Assembly (NCBI GenBank): GCA_010015745.1
Contig: ML978331.1
Span: 1-46,803, forward strand
Length of the DNA: 46,803 nt
Source: Setomelanomma holmii
Taxonomy: Eukaryota; Ascomycota; Dothideomycetes; Pleosporales; Phaeosphaeriaceae
Direction of reading: 5' to 3'
Part shown: in pieces, positions 11,187 to 23,460 of the stretch
Position numbering within the stretch: position 1 is the first letter of the stretch
Layout: each line of letters begins with the position of its first letter
Position numbers and translations under genes: made by a program
The notes under the pieces: generated by a model
Databases searched by the model: none
Told to the model about the DNA's origin: nothing
The model's input: only the letters and a program-made list of their open reading frames with translations

Positions 11187-11390
11187 CGTTGCTGATCGAA
11201 GCACAGTTAGCGATGGGAGTAATCGGTGCCGTCAGTAAAGCTTGAAAGACGTCAAGGATGATGAGAGTTTGGAGAAACGGAGGTGGACACGAAGCGAGTG
11301 CCAAGAGTGAATGCTTTTCCATATTATACCATCTTTCGCTCATTACACATTAAGCTACATCGTTAAACCTTTTCGTGTTGTGACCATGAT

Positions 11391-13825
11391 CTACAGGATC
11401 TTCTCATTCCCGAAGCGTTTCGCATACATCCCCAGCGCCTTGATCGGAAATATGAATTTGTAGTTCGGGTACGAAATCATACTATCCTCTTGTTAGCATT
11501 TGTCCATGTTGACGAACCCTGCCATATGCCACCAGCAGCAGCAGATGCTTTGTCAGGAGAGCAGTACTTACCAGCTCTTATTAAATACCCCCTCAATCGC
11601 CTCCTGCAACCACTCCCCATTCTCCTGCTGCCTCTCCATAATCAACCTGACCGCCCTCCTCAGCACCTCCCTCTGCCCCTTTTCTTCACCAAACCCACCT
11701 TCCAACATCGCAATCACCACCCATGCAGTCTGCACCACCTGGCTCTGCGGATGCTGACTCCACACTCCCGACTCACAACTCCGATACGTCTCGCCCCATC
11801 CACCATCTTCCATCTGCTTGTCGACAAAGAACTGACACGCGCGCCGCACGCGTTCGGAACTCTGATATGTTTCGCCCACGCACGCCAGGGACTCGAGCGC
11901 GAACATAGCAGCGTACGTAAAGCAGATGCCCCAGCTGCCGTACCACGAGCCATCGGGTCGTTGAGCGCGGCGAATATATGCGACAGCACGGTCTTTGAAG
12001 GCTTTGATCTCGTCGGCGCGGTAGTCTGGATAGTATTTCTGGAACATGTGGAGGGCGGTTACGACGGCTGTCGTGCACTCTGGGTAGTCATATTCGATCA
12101 TGATATTGCCGAAGACTTCTGCTGCGTTGAGATGTTCGAGGTATACAGAGCCGCGTGTGGGTTCGTAGGAAGCGCAGCCACCGGACGCGTTTTGCATGGT
12201 GAGGACGACGTCGATGGCGTCTTTTTGGCGGCGCTCAGATATGAGTGTCGGGTACTTGTGTTCGTTTTGAAGGATGAGAGCAGCCTTGAGCCCTTCGGAG
12301 GTGCAGTCGCTGACTGTGTAGCCTTGCTTGCGGGTGCTGAAGCCCCATGCGCCTTTGCGTTGTTGGCGGTAGCAGAGGTGCCGGTCTCTGCATTCTTCTA
12401 GGATTTGTTGGTCTTCGAGGAACTCGAGAGCTTTGGTGAGCATGGGTTTCCATCGCGGATCCTCTATGAAACCGCAAGAGTCAGCCGCTTGAACTACGAA
12501 ACTAGTGTCCCAGCTCTGCACGCCGTTTGTACCATTCATCAGCATGCCTTCGTCTTTCATCCAGAGGAACTCGGGTAGCGTCTTGATGTGTTCGCGGAAT
12601 GGTTGAAAATCTTTGCCGCCTTTGATGTACGAAGCAAGCGTATTCATAGGCCCATTGACAGGACCAAGATTCGCATAATCCGTGTTCTCATCCTCCGCCT
12701 CGATGAGCCACCAAACATGGTCTTCTGCCTTCTTGGCCAAATCCTCCCACCGCAAATACGGGCTCCAGATGACTACCAGGAACCAGAAAATAACCTTGAG
12801 AATCCACGTCTTGGGATGGTAATCGTCCATGGGCGAGATATCATTCCGATGCTTCCCAAACGTAATCGTCTCAAACGGCTGCGTCAGCAACTCCGCCCTC
12901 AACGACCTCGTCAAGTCATTCAACGGGTACGACCACCTCTTCGAATACACATACGACATGGGCAAGAACACCTGCCGCATATGTATCCACCACCGCCATG
13001 GCGCAACCGGGACCCAATCCGGCAATAACCACAACTCAGGCGGCACAGGATTGACGACATCCCACTCCAGCACGCCCAGCACGCTGAGCCAAAACTTCGC
13101 CCAGTGCGGACCCTTGAGCGCACCACCGAGTTTCCACAACGTATCTCGGGCCTTTTGCATCCGCGGATCTTCAGCATCGGCACCTAGTATCCTGAGTGTA
13201 GTGTAGTTCATCGCCGTGCCAAATACACTGCTGTCGCCCTCGATGTGCAAGCCCCATCCCCCATCCTCGGTGTGTTGCCGGTTGAACAGGTACCGCTTGA
13301 TTTCTATCGCGTGGTCTTCTGGTATCGGTGTCTCGGTGACATACCATGTGATGACAAGCCCAGGGAGAAGGAACATGGGCCCGCCATATTCGCAGCCCCA
13401 GTTGCCGGGTGGGAGCTGAAGGTGTGAGAAGAAGGCGAGGCCGTTGGTGGCTACTTCGAGGGGTGTTTTGGCGGGTTGGAGGGTCGGAAGGCCCTGGTGA
13501 GGATCTCGTTAGTCCTGCATAGTGGATGTGTGGGTGGCAGCATGTGGTTCGGCGTGTAGTCCCTTCTCACATCCCTTCATCAACATACCGTCTCCAATCC
13601 CAAAAAGTACTTATCCGCCGTACTCTGCGGCCACTCCCTAATCTCCTCCTCACTCTTCAAGTAATGCCATGTCTGACATCCACGATCATCCTTGAGCCTC
13701 CATCTGATGTAGTCCGTCTGCTCGTGCCCAGCCTTCTGCTCCTTTAGTGGGATCTGTTTCGCGGTCGTGCCACGCTTCGTCGCACCATTAGCTGTGCCGT
13801 TCGCGGTGCCATTGGCGCGTGGCAT
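11391..13825 (-). CDS. ERG7: Lanosterol synthase (2,3-oxidosqualene cyclase)
   Basis: Three minus-strand exons (13825-13589, 13493-11572, 11481-11391) with introns of 95 and 90 bases give 749 residues, the normal length. The enzyme folds 2,3-oxidosqualene into lanosterol, an early step of the sterol part of ergosterol synthesis, on the ER or lipid-droplet membrane. The catalytic motif VSDCTSEG has its aspartate at about residue 475. QW-type repeats are visible (QLPPGNWG, QRPDGSWYGSWG, QMEDGGWGETY, QQENGEW), as is YFLGLETGLPTL. The last exon restores the conserved tail CMISYPNYKFIFPIKALG, which the longest open frame alone would miss. The N-terminal 25 residues are a variable NGT/NGA-rich tail. 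This looks like the housekeeping enzyme, not a secondary triterpene cyclase. Confidence 0.95.
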
Positions 13826-14871
13826 GGCTTCGTGTGGTGTGTGTAATTCTATCGGAGTGTACGGAAGTGCCTAGAGCATCTTGGATGGTGGTGGCGAGCT
13901 CATAGAGGGTATATGTGTTGCGGTGAGGTTCACGGTCGGCAATCTTGGCAAGAAACATACGATTAAGGAGTCGTCAAGCGGCCGTCGCAAATTGTACTAA
14001 ATGGTGAATGCGCAAGCTTACAATTCGATCTGGAATCTACGGCGTGCGAGATGATTGCTATGCTTGTAAATTCAAGCTGGCATTTTCTGACGCCATCACA
14101 TTTAGCATGTTTGTCTAGACAACATTTCGACGTTGTAAGCAAAGAACTTCAGCCACATTTCCACTCTATCGTGAATTCAAGAATAAGAAAAACAGTGTCC
14201 TAAGCAAAAACGGTGGAAAGAAATGCCAGGTCTCAAATGCGAATTCTGCTCCCCGTGATTCTGCGTCAGAAAGTTATTGGTTACGGTCACGGCTACCGCC
14301 CCATGCGAACAATTCGGCAGCCTTGGCAGGCACCACCCACACCCATGATCGGCCGATCAGCGTACTGCGCCATAACGGCAACACAAGTTCGCATGCCAAC
14401 CCCTCCCAACGTGCATACAACCATGTGGGGTACGGAATGGCCGCCAGTGCCGTCATCCGAGCAGTAGTCAGATCGAACCATGTGCAAAGACTAAAGATGT
14501 TGAGTGGACTTGTACGTAAGCTGCAAGTGTCAAAATTCAAGAACGATTCTTGTTGGTCCTTGGCGTGGCAAGACTTGCAGATGATGTAGATTTGAGTGAG
14601 AATGCGAATGCTTCGAATTGCCTGGTGCGCTCCCTGGTATATACAACTCGAGGCGGGGGGGGGGGCTCCAAATGCTCCAGTGCATTGCATATCAATGACG
14701 AAAGACAGATCTAAGCACCGCATCTCACCAAAAGCCGAACAAATGCAGTGCAGTCCAACATACATTCCCATCGTATCATCCATCGTATAGTTGCCCCGGA
14801 ATCGCTTCTCGTGTAAAAATCATTGTTTCTGGGTATCGTAGAATAGTATCAAATCAAGTCAGTCAAGTCAA
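13826..14871. other. Intergenic region upstream of ERG7
   Basis: No supported gene. Minus-strand and plus-strand open frames of up to 169 codons overlap here but lack any motif or protein-like composition. It should contain the ERG7 promoter and the 3' UTR of the next minus-strand gene. It includes an 11-base G run. Confidence 0.5.
14655..14665 (+). repeat. G homopolymer (11 bases)
   Basis: An uninterrupted run of 11 G residues in the ERG7 upstream region. Such runs are prone to length variation and sequencing error. Confidence 0.9.
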
Positions 14872-15951
14872 TCAGTCGCTCAGATCCGGGTTCGCGATGA
14901 AAAGCCGCGTGTTCCCCATCGTCATGGTTCGTTCGTCCACACTGCCCCTCCGCACTAAGTCGTCGGTGCCCTTCTTCTCTTGCTTGGGCAGGGCAGTCGG
15001 CATCTGGCCCACTTCGCCAAAGGTGCGTTCCCCACTGCTGCCACTGCCGGTGCTCAGATTCGTCTTTGTGTGCTCGAAGTAGCTGTCGGGGGAATCGAAT
15101 TGTGGGTTTGGTGTGGGCTCTTCCACGAGATCGCCGAGATCTTCTGGTGATGAGTTCTGTGGAGGTGTGGAGTTGGAGGAGACGCGGCCGACAGGGTTGG
15201 CGTACGACATGCGCCGTGCAGAGTTGAGCGAGCTGCGTCCTGAGCCGGTGCGGTGGTGGTAAGGAGCTCCGCCCTTCTGTGAGCCGTTGTCTTCCTCGTC
15301 TCCTTCGTCCACTTCTGAAGCACTCAGGCGCATAGGCACGCCTGAGCCCGTGTATGTCTGTGGTGCGTATAGCGACGCTTTTGGCATGCCGTGGTGGCGA
15401 CCAATCTTGGATCTTACTCCTCCCACTACGCCGGACCCGCCAGAAGCACTCCGCGGGGGTGCGTGGTGCGAGCCGCCTGCCACCTCCTGGACTGCCCTTG
15501 CCTTTGCCTGACGCTGTGCGGCGAGCATGCGGGGATCTTCGTACTGGGCCCTGTCACACCAGACTGTGGCCTTTTGTTTCCGCATCATGGCAACGTAGGA
15601 CGTGGGTGAGCCGCCGGAGCGTGCGGATGATGAGCGGCGGAGGGTACCACTATTGGTGCGCTGTGGAGTGCCGGTCGTAGAGCTGGTCGACGATGTGGGC
15701 GTGCGGCGGAGGCCACCCTGGTACTGCGTGGGATACTGCGAGTTCATCGTGGTAGTGGGCGACGCTGCAACGGGGAAGACGCCAGAGCTGGTGGTCCGCG
15801 ACCGCGAGTGGCCGAGCTGGGCTTCCGTGTACATCTGCTGCGGTGGTGGGGGTCTGACGGCGATGCCGGGGTTTGCTATGGGTTTGCGGCGGACAGGAAT
15901 GGCTCCATACGCTGGGGCAGGCGAGGGTTGTGCCATCACTGCGGTCTGCAT
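14872..15951 (-). CDS. Conserved fungal protein of unknown function, Ser/Pro-rich
   Basis: One exon of 359 residues. It is mostly disordered by composition, rich in Ser, Pro, Gly and Arg (RRTPTSSTSSTTGTPQR, RRSSSARSGGS). Two ordered-looking islands stand out: KATVWCDRAQYEDPRMLAAQ near residue 130 and the C-terminal block ending RLFIANPDLSD. I believe this pattern is shared by uncharacterised ascomycete proteins, but I cannot name a domain. Many RxxS sites could be kinase targets. A second methionine at residue 6 is an alternative start. The gene has about 3 kb of gene-free DNA upstream, so its promoter region may be long. Confidence 0.75.
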   Translation of the reverse strand: MQTAVMAQPSPAPAYGAIPVRRKPIANPGIAVRPPPPQQMYTEAQLGHSRSRTTSSGVFPVAASPTTTMNSQYPTQYQGGLRRTPTSSTSSTTGTPQRTNSGTLRRSSSARSGGSPTSYVAMMRKQKATVWCDRAQYEDPRMLAAQRQAKARAVQEVAGGSHHAPPRSASGGSGVVGGVRSKIGRHHGMPKASLYAPQTYTGSGVPMRLSASEVDEGDEEDNGSQKGGAPYHHRTGSGRSSLNSARRMSYANPVGRVSSNSTPPQNSSPEDLGDLVEEPTPNPQFDSPDSYFEHTKTNLSTGSGSSGERTFGEVGQMPTALPKQEKKGTDDLVRRGSVDERTMTMGNTRLFIANPDLSD

Positions 15952-18900
15952 GTTTGTCTCTCAGTCCCTCGCTTGAAGATCGAAGATGATCGCGGGAAGT
16001 GAAACGCGGATCAGCGCCCTGACGTCAAGTCGGGTGCGTCAGAGAGATTGAAGCGCAGGGACAATGGATATTCAATGCACCCGGCGCGAGGCTGCTGCCC
16101 ACAGTGAAGGGGAGCAGTGTAGGTATTTGTAGTGGGCGGTGGTGATGGGTGTGGTTGCTTGGCACCCGCTTGCATGCGTCGTTCTGCTATGCAGCCCTGT
16201 AGTGTGGTCCCAGTGCACTGGCTTCCACTGCTTCCGGCGATGGGCTGATGGGACGGGCAATTGGTGATGCTGATGGATTTGGGCGTAATATGAGCAGCAG
16301 GCGGCGTGCAGCGAACCTTCGAGGGCGCCGCGGGGGAGATTTGCAAGCGCAGCGGCAGGGCCGTAGTGCGGGCGGATGTCCTTATGAGCGGCCTGGCACT
16401 GGCACTTGGGATCTTGGAGGCGGCGTTCTCGTTCTGCGGCACGCGCTAGAGAAAGCTTGCTCTAAAGAAAGCAGCGTCAGTGGGCGGACACGAGCCATTT
16501 CAATGTTTGGAGAGCGGCTGATGCTTGCACCCTTCGAGCATGGTGCCAGTGCGCCAGAGCAACGTGGGTGAAGCGTGCAGTGCAAGAGCCATGGCGCTGA
16601 GCTGACTTACAGATCCGTCTTTCGTCCAATCCGAGTTAGGAGCGGCGGCAGCTCCTCTTCAGCTTAGCGGAAACAGTACTTCTACGCGAGCGCAAGGAGG
16701 AATGGTACGGAGTTGTCGATGCAGGAGGATTCACAGTATGCAGGAGAAAAAGAACTGCAGCAAGTCGTAGAATTGCACCACCACAGCGGAGCGGAAGTCG
16801 GTCTCTTGTACACTCCTCCGTGCTTGCCGTTGAGAGCGACGGCGCTAGAAATGTGAGAAACGAACTTGTCTCCACCCATGGCCGTCAATGACGAAATGCC
16901 ATTCTCAACTCCTCGCTGGTGCCAGCGCGCGATCGTGATCTACCGTACCTGTCTATAGCACCGATCAACTATCGGCTCAAAACTTGCTTGCGACGCTGCC
17001 CTCGAGTGCAATTGTAACAGCCGCCAGCGGAGTCCAATCCGAACGCGGCGAGCGATTATCTGCCCTGAGCACGCGCCGAGCATCCTTGTCGCGCCGTCGT
17101 TCACAGTCTCACGGCTACTGAGTACCGTGTAGCGTGCTTGGACGAATCACGGCCGAACGTGCCAGCAAGCGAGCGTCGACGCAGGGCTAAGGTGATCGCC
17201 TTTGTTGCATTTTGACTACTCCAACGCCTCACACCCATCGTATCGTGAGTGCTACGTTTGACAGATCGCGCCACGTTCCGTCCAAGTACTCGACAGCTCC
17301 AAGCGCCAGCGTCGTTTTGCTGCTCGACAATAAGCGATGACCTCAGGCAGAAATGCAAAATGCCTCAGCTAGCAGCGGTTTCGAATGTACTTGGAAGCGG
17401 CCCTGTAGGGCGATAAGCGAAATGTTGGCTAAGGACACAGCCAAGGCTAAAGAGGGCCAGAGCGCTCCTCTGCTGCATCGTGAAGCAGCTTGTGGTGTTT
17501 CACTTTTGCCCAGCTGGGATGTGATGTTGAGAGACGCGGCCTGCTTGCATGCAAGATCGGGAAGTTCCTTCGACAACACATCTAAACCACGGAATCGTGC
17601 TTATGGCGCAGAATGTCGTTGTAATGGAGGTCAAGTTGTCCACCACTCATCTTCCCATGCTTGTGGTTCAAGTTCGGCTCCACAGGCTGAATCTAGGTTG
17701 CTTGAGCCGCTTGTATGTAAGCGGGGTACCGTATTGTGCGTGCTGCATGCACGCTCACTGCAGGCTTCATCCTACCAAATCCTCATCCCCGCTCTGCGCC
17801 AGTAACCGAACATCATCGAAGAAGTCTTAGCACATCGCGAGCGTGGGCGATAAGCGAATCTGTCGTGTTCACACTTCAAACACTGCCACCTCCTGGCCAT
17901 TACTTATCGATTGACAGGAAATTGTGGATTGCGATTCTATTCACAGCATCGAAAACTGGAGAAACAAGGTGGCGTCGCATCCCAGAGCAACATCGCCCGC
18001 CACAGGGTCCTTGTCCAGCTGAACTCGGTAAGAGTTTGTTGATCTCTACTGCTTGTAGTTAAGAGCCGCTGTAACACAAACACGTATTCGGGCGCATGTT
18101 TGCGACAGCATCAGAACATGAGTATGAGGAGAAGATTGCGCTTCTGCTTGTGTAGCGCCTGTCGCTTCGCTTTCTTCACCAGTGTGCCTCCAGATGAATT
18201 AGCAGGGCCACGTGCGGGATTCACCGGTTTCCTGCTGGGGTATGACGGGCAGGTAAGAAGCCTAGACGGGATAATGAATCTCCAGTATAGATGCGCTTCG
18301 GCGCCGACGGCCACATACCGACATGCTCACCGATAAATCAATTGCATGAGAGCACGTCAAGATGGCGGAGAGATGGTGTGGTGTTGATAGTTAGCACTCG
18401 ACGATCACAAGTCGACCGCTCTTCGCACGCTGGCTGCTGCACAACCACACTTTTCAGGAACCCATCAGCTGGGAGCAAGCACCTGCATCGTGCAACGATG
18501 AGTGGATGCTGTACAACCCCAAATATTCTTATCGTGGACTTCCTCTTCAAGAAATGCGCTTGTCCGGTAACCTGTTTCTCCGCACGCGCTACGGCAATTG
18601 AAAGCTAGCGTACGATTCTTGGCCCATCTCTCCCGCCACCGATCGGGTGGTCTGGACGTGTGTTCCAAAGCCTTTCGTGCATGGGCATTTGGTGCCGCGT
18701 TCTTTCGTAGTGTGTAAATGTGTGCTGACTACATGTCGTGGAATGGCGGGCCGCTCTCGGGACCGTGAAATGATTGCTGCGGTATGAACAAGGATATCGC
18801 TGTTGAGTCAGCATCCAGATCGTAGAGAAACCCAAAATTTGAGCGAAATGTGGGATGAGATGGGATGACATTGCGCATATCGACCCTAATGTCGACTGAT

Positions 18901-18968
18901 GTGAGACTAGGTCAAAGACAGGTGGATTCGAGAGCCTTGCGCAGTTCGTAAAGTCGCAGGCGAAAGGC
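15952..18968. other. Long gene-free region (3 kb)
   Basis: I found no domain or credible spliced gene on either strand. The longest frame, 150 codons on the plus strand (17353-17805), is cysteine-rich but has no recognisable motif and no good start context. The region is upstream of the minus-strand gene ending at 15951 and downstream of the one at 18969. It may hold a long 5' UTR, a non-coding RNA or decayed sequence. Confidence 0.4.
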
Positions 18969-19790
18969 CTAGTATACATATGGAATCAGGCGGTAAGGAG
19001 TGTCCTTCTTGAACTGCTCCCAAGCTGCGCCGTATCTCTTCTCGCAGTACTCGCTCAAGATCGGGACTGCTCGTTGAGAGAAATCCCAGAAGAAGAAGGC
19101 ACCGGCAAGCGCCCCAAGCGTGTAGCCTCCACCAACAAGAGCATATCCAGTCCTCCACAGTGTATATCCTCCGTAGTTGATGTGTCGTGCGAATTTCCAA
19201 AGACCTCCAGTGTATGCCTTGCCCTTGTTCGCCGGTTCGGATTTGAATCGCTTGCGTTGGATCTCGCTTACAAGCTCAGTTGCAATACCAATAATGTAGA
19301 GAGCGCTGCCAATTATGAGAGATGGCTGAGAGAAGTCTGATTCAAGAGATGCGGATGTGGCTCTGAGTAGGAAGGCGTAAGTGCTGATGCTGTTGAAGAT
19401 GGCATTGAAGACGCCCACAGCGACAGCACCGCCAACAGGCATTGGTTCACCCGACAATGCGGCGACCCAGATGTTCTGCTTCACTGCCGCACCAACTGCC
19501 ATGCCAAACAGGACCAGTCTATATGGCGAAAGGCCGAGGCTATCTATGAGTGCAATACCAGTGTTTGTAGGAAGACCAGCAGGAAGCGTGCGCAGTCCAA
19601 TGCGGTGAAGGAGAGATGTGCCAAGTCCATGGGCAAGGATGCTGTATTGAAGGTAAGGCTCGATGCCGCGAAGGAGGAAGAACACCGCTTTGCCGGCGGG
19701 TGTTGGTGTATAGTCTCCGCGCGCTATCAAATCGCGCTTCTTCGACTCCTCTGACCGAGGGTCGTGGATGCTATCTCGCGCTGAAGGCAT
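18969..19790 (-). CDS. DUF1295/steroid 5-alpha-reductase-like membrane protein
   Basis: One exon of 273 residues. Several hydrophobic helices span about residues 30-170 and 215-240 (YQLVLFGMAV-like, LIIGSALYIIGIATELV, LGALAGAFFFWDF). The C-terminal part has the pattern of the DUF1295/steroid-reductase/ICMT fold: ELVSEIQRKRFK, then GLWKFARHINYGGYTLW and a final RYGAAWEQFKKDTPYRLIPYVY-type tail. Relatives are NAD(P)H-dependent membrane reductases or methyltransferases acting on lipids. Substrate is unknown; the presence of ERG7 in the same window is not evidence of a sterol role. Start chosen at the first methionine, in a good context. Confidence 0.8.
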   Translation of the reverse strand: MPSARDSIHDPRSEESKKRDLIARGDYTPTPAGKAVFFLLRGIEPYLQYSILAHGLGTSLLHRIGLRTLPAGLPTNTGIALIDSLGLSPYRLVLFGMAVGAAVKQNIWVAALSGEPMPVGGAVAVGVFNAIFNSISTYAFLLRATSASLESDFSQPSLIIGSALYIIGIATELVSEIQRKRFKSEPANKGKAYTGGLWKFARHINYGGYTLWRTGYALVGGGYTLGALAGAFFFWDFSQRAVPILSEYCEKRYGAAWEQFKKDTPYRLIPYVY

Positions 19791-20790
19791 GGTGTGCGCG
19801 ACTGTGACTATGAGGCTTTGTTAGCACGATGCTGTACAATTGAAGATTGTCGGATGTTAGCTACCGTAAGATGTGTTGCTGGTTGTGTCCCCAGCCGAGT
19901 CGAGTTAGGCCCTACCACCGGTATCAACGAGCTTAAGTAATTAAAGGAACCTCTCCGTCTGTTACAATATACTACGCTCGATCACTCCAATGCGCGAGGC
20001 TGATAAACATCAAGCTCCACATCGGACGAACAATCATCCCACAAGGTCATGACGTAAGGCGCTAAGCGATGCTTTGGCGTTCGGAAGGAGCGAACAAGCT
20101 GCACGTCCATAGACGCTACATTGTAGTCTTGGAGCCGTAAATTGGACAACTGAAGGTGAGTAGTCAACACCACGCTTGATTTGCAGCACAGTGTAATCAT
20201 AAACCAAGGTTCAGGCACATCCGCATTTGGCTAGCTCGTCGCGTGCTCCCGTGATTTTTAGCATTAGCGCGGTTTGCTCATCAAACAAAGCGCGAAGAAC
20301 CCCACTGGCAGTCTTTCACCCTTTAGACGCCGACAAAGACGCTCTCTTACCGACTGCTGTGTAACATCACGCACTCAAATGCTTATTCGCACCTTTGCAC
20401 AATCAGCGAACACTTCCAGGGAATCCTTTCTTCCTTGTCCAGCGTGAATTGGACATTTGGTTGACTTGGGACACGCGATTATGATGATGTTACTGAAGCG
20501 TCCCGTGTCTAGGTCCAGTCTGCATGGTCAATCTCTGTCGCGTCCAGACGAGTACGGTAGGTGAAAGCTGATTGGGCCTACCATCTTGGGCGCTTCACGT
20601 CGTTGGGGACTTTGGGTACAGTCGTTCGACCGATTATTTTTTCTTCTTGGCAGTGAATGGTCAAGTCGCGGATTGTTTGTTCGTACTTTCCTTACTAGTC
20701 TGTGGGAAATAGTCTGTTGCCCATCACCTTGGGCACCCCGAGTCCAGCCAGGCACAGCAACTGTCTCAGAACATTGATATCTCATCGCAG
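19791..20790. other. Divergent intergenic region
   Basis: One kilobase between divergent genes, probably carrying both promoters. Short frames of up to 85 codons occur but none looks coding. Confidence 0.5.
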
Positions 20791-23460
20791 ATGACTATTA
20801 CTTTTGGTGCGATATGCAGCCTGCTGCAGAGCATCGAGAACATTTCTAAACGACAACCACGGCTGCCGACAAAACAAGCACAAGAGAGCATTCGCGAGAT
20901 CATCAGAAACTGGTTCCTGAATCAAAGGCGAAACCTCGACGATGCAGACACGGATGGGGCCGCAGTACTTTCAGCACTGTTCCCTCATCGGAGGAAAGAT
21001 CGAGTCTACGGCTTGCAGGCGCCACTGCTTGCGAAAAAGCTTGCCACATTGTTGGCCTTTAACCATGCGCAAAAGGCACTCTTCGACGGGTGGAAGACAG
21101 GAAAGAAAGGAGACCTCGGCGCCTACGTAGAGAGAGCAATGGCGCCATGGGACGGTACCTTCCCATCCAAGCGCGCCATACCGATTGAGCGCGTGGACAG
21201 GCTGCTGGTTCAGCTAGCGGCGAGATATCGATTCTCGGACGAGGCAATCCGCAAGCGACGAGACTGGCATGTCAAAACAGACACGGAGCTCAAGGAACTT
21301 CTTGTTCGACTTGAGTCTTGGGAAGCAAAGTGGCTCGTGCGGCTGATTCTACGGAACTACTGCACTATCGAACTTGACGAGCGATATGTATTCGAGCAGT
21401 ACCACTTTCTGCTTCCGGATCTTCATATGTTCCAGAACGATTTCGATGCTGTGTTCAATATGCTACGAGGCGACTTGCTTGCTTATCCGCCTCGACCGGA
21501 CCAAGCCCAAGAGAAAGAATTACGTTTCCAGGCGGCACAGCAATTACGTCCCGTGGTAGGCACCAAAGTTGGCCGTCCAATGTTTCACAAAGCGTGGTCA
21601 TTCAAGCACTGCTTCCAGCTTGTAGGCAAGCGAGCCTGGGCTGCGGAAGTCAAGTACGATGGCGAGTACTGCGAGATTCACGTTGACCTTACAAATGCGC
21701 CAAACGACATCAAGATCTTCTCGAAGAATGGCAAAGATGCTACAGCAGATCGTGAGGCATTACACTTGCCCATACGCAACGCACTCCGCATCGGGCGCCC
21801 CGACTGCCTTTTCAAGTCAAAGTGTATTATACTGGGCGAAATGGTGCTATACAGCGACAAGGAGAGGAAGATCTTACCTTTTTCCAAGATTCGCAAGCAT
21901 ATATCTCGGTCAGGATCCTTCATCGGGACATGGCAGGATTCCTTGCCCCACGCGTGGGAACATTTGATGATTGTTTTCTTCGATGTGCTTGTTCTCGACA
22001 ATGAGCCCATGTTGCGTCACTGCCTCCAGGACCGACGCAGAATCCTGCGCGACCTGGTCCATGTTATACCAGGTCGGGCGCAGCGATCCGAATGGACCCT
22101 GCTTGACTTCAAGACAGGGGACGGCATGACAGACTTAAAGCAGGTCTTTGCCCGAAATCTAGCCGACCGCCAAGAAGGACTCGTCCTGAAGCCACTACAT
22201 GCTCCGTATTTTCCATTGCTTACCGATCATGGTCATCGTCAGGCGGGCTACTTCATCAAGTTGAAGAAGGACTACTTAGGCGACATGGGTGGGGAGCGCG
22301 ATCTAGGTGACTTTGCTGTGATTGGTGCAAGCTACGATGCACAAGTCGCGCCCAAGACGGACGTCCGGCCACTACATTGGACTCACTTCCATCTCGGATG
22401 CTGTGTCAACAAAGTCGCCGTGCAGCGCTCTGGGTCGAAGCCGGTATTCAAGGTCATTGCAACGCTGAGCCTCGACAAATGCATCCCAAAAGCCGACGTG
22501 AAATATCTGAACGTTCAGGGCTATGTACGTCAGAGTTCTTTGCGCAATGGCGGCGTGTAGGACAGCTTCGATATTGAGCACTCGAAAGGCTACGATCGAC
22601 GCATGACGGTGGCTTTCAAGAAACCTTTCGTGGCGGAAGTCCTCGGCGGTGGCTTCGAGAAGCTCCAGAATGAAACATTCGAGATGCTGCGGCATCCTCG
22701 CATCAAGAAACTCCATCATGACCGAACATGGGAGGATTGTGTCACGATGGAGGACTTGGAACGCATGGTTGGTGAGAAGTGGGATGTACCTGATGCCGAC
22801 AAGCTTGGTGGACACGCAAAGGAAGTGGCATTGCTAGTCAAGAAATATGTCAAAGAGATGGGCCACTCTCAAGTTACGGTGACAATGGACGAGACCACGC
22901 AAGACACGACGCAATGTACGACTCCTCGCTGGACGCGGGAGACGGTGACGACTATCACCCGGATAACCCCGCATGTCGTACTTCAGTCGCCATCTGATGC
23001 TACAGTTCAGGAAACACAGCAACAGACCAACACCACAACCTTCTCGAGTCCAGGCTCTGGAGAGGGCAGTACGCAAGGCAAAGGTGTCCGCGCATCGCGA
23101 CAGCTTCGTGTGCTAGTCCGAGAAGATACCTCGGAGAGATTGCAGAACATGGTCTCACCAACGCCTCGCCCTCGAGCGTCTGGCCCAGCAACTACGACTG
23201 AAGTTCTTAATACTGGCCTTCCAACACCTGCGTCCACCGCGCAATTCAGTGTTCACACAACGAAAAAGCGCAGCTTTGTGGACCTCATCAGCCCACCAAC
23301 AGCAAAGCGTCGCAAGATGCTCAGCCTACTGCAGTCTTCGGGTGGCAATCGTCATCTGGGATCATTCGACTACGATTCTCAAGATGGCACGATTCATATA
23401 TACGCAAAGGATGGATTAAAGGTACACATACATACAGGGAATGCAGAGCATTCGGAATAA
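20791..23460 (+). CDS. ATP-dependent DNA ligase-like protein, one in-frame TAG
   Basis: Two open frames in the same register (20791-22560 and from about 22561 to 23460) form one ATP-dependent ligase. The first contains an N-terminal ligase domain, motif I EVKYDGEYCEIH with nucleotidylated lysine 288, a motif III-like FFDVLVLD, motif IV EGLVLKP and motif V FIKLKKDYLG. After the TAG at 22558-22560 the homologous oligonucleotide-binding part goes on (TVAFKKPFVAEVLGGGFEK), then a Ser/Thr-rich C-terminal tail with TKKRSFVDLI. The stop may lie in a 36-base intron (GTACGT...TAG, ending at 22560), giving 877 residues, or in a 63-base one starting GTGAAA; both keep the frame. Otherwise it is a nonsense mutation that removes the end of the catalytic core. 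It resembles the extra, uncharacterised DNA ligase family of Pezizomycotina more than ligase I or a complete ligase IV with BRCT domains. Confidence 0.7.

Noticed and set aside
11490..12401. Long plus-strand open frame of 303 codons
   Set aside because: It lies antisense to ERG7 and reflects its codon use.
11391..13825. Triterpene biosynthetic cluster around the oxidosqualene cyclase
   Set aside because: The cyclase has normal lanosterol-synthase length and motifs and its neighbours are not tailoring enzymes. The P450 pair is 7 kb away beyond unrelated genes.
14274..14783. 169-codon minus-strand open frame
   Set aside because: No motif, odd composition, overlaps equally long frames on the other strand, and spans the G run.
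17353..17805. 150-codon plus-strand frame, cysteine-rich, possible secreted effector
   Set aside because: No signal peptide, no recognisable pattern, and several other frames are open in the same place.
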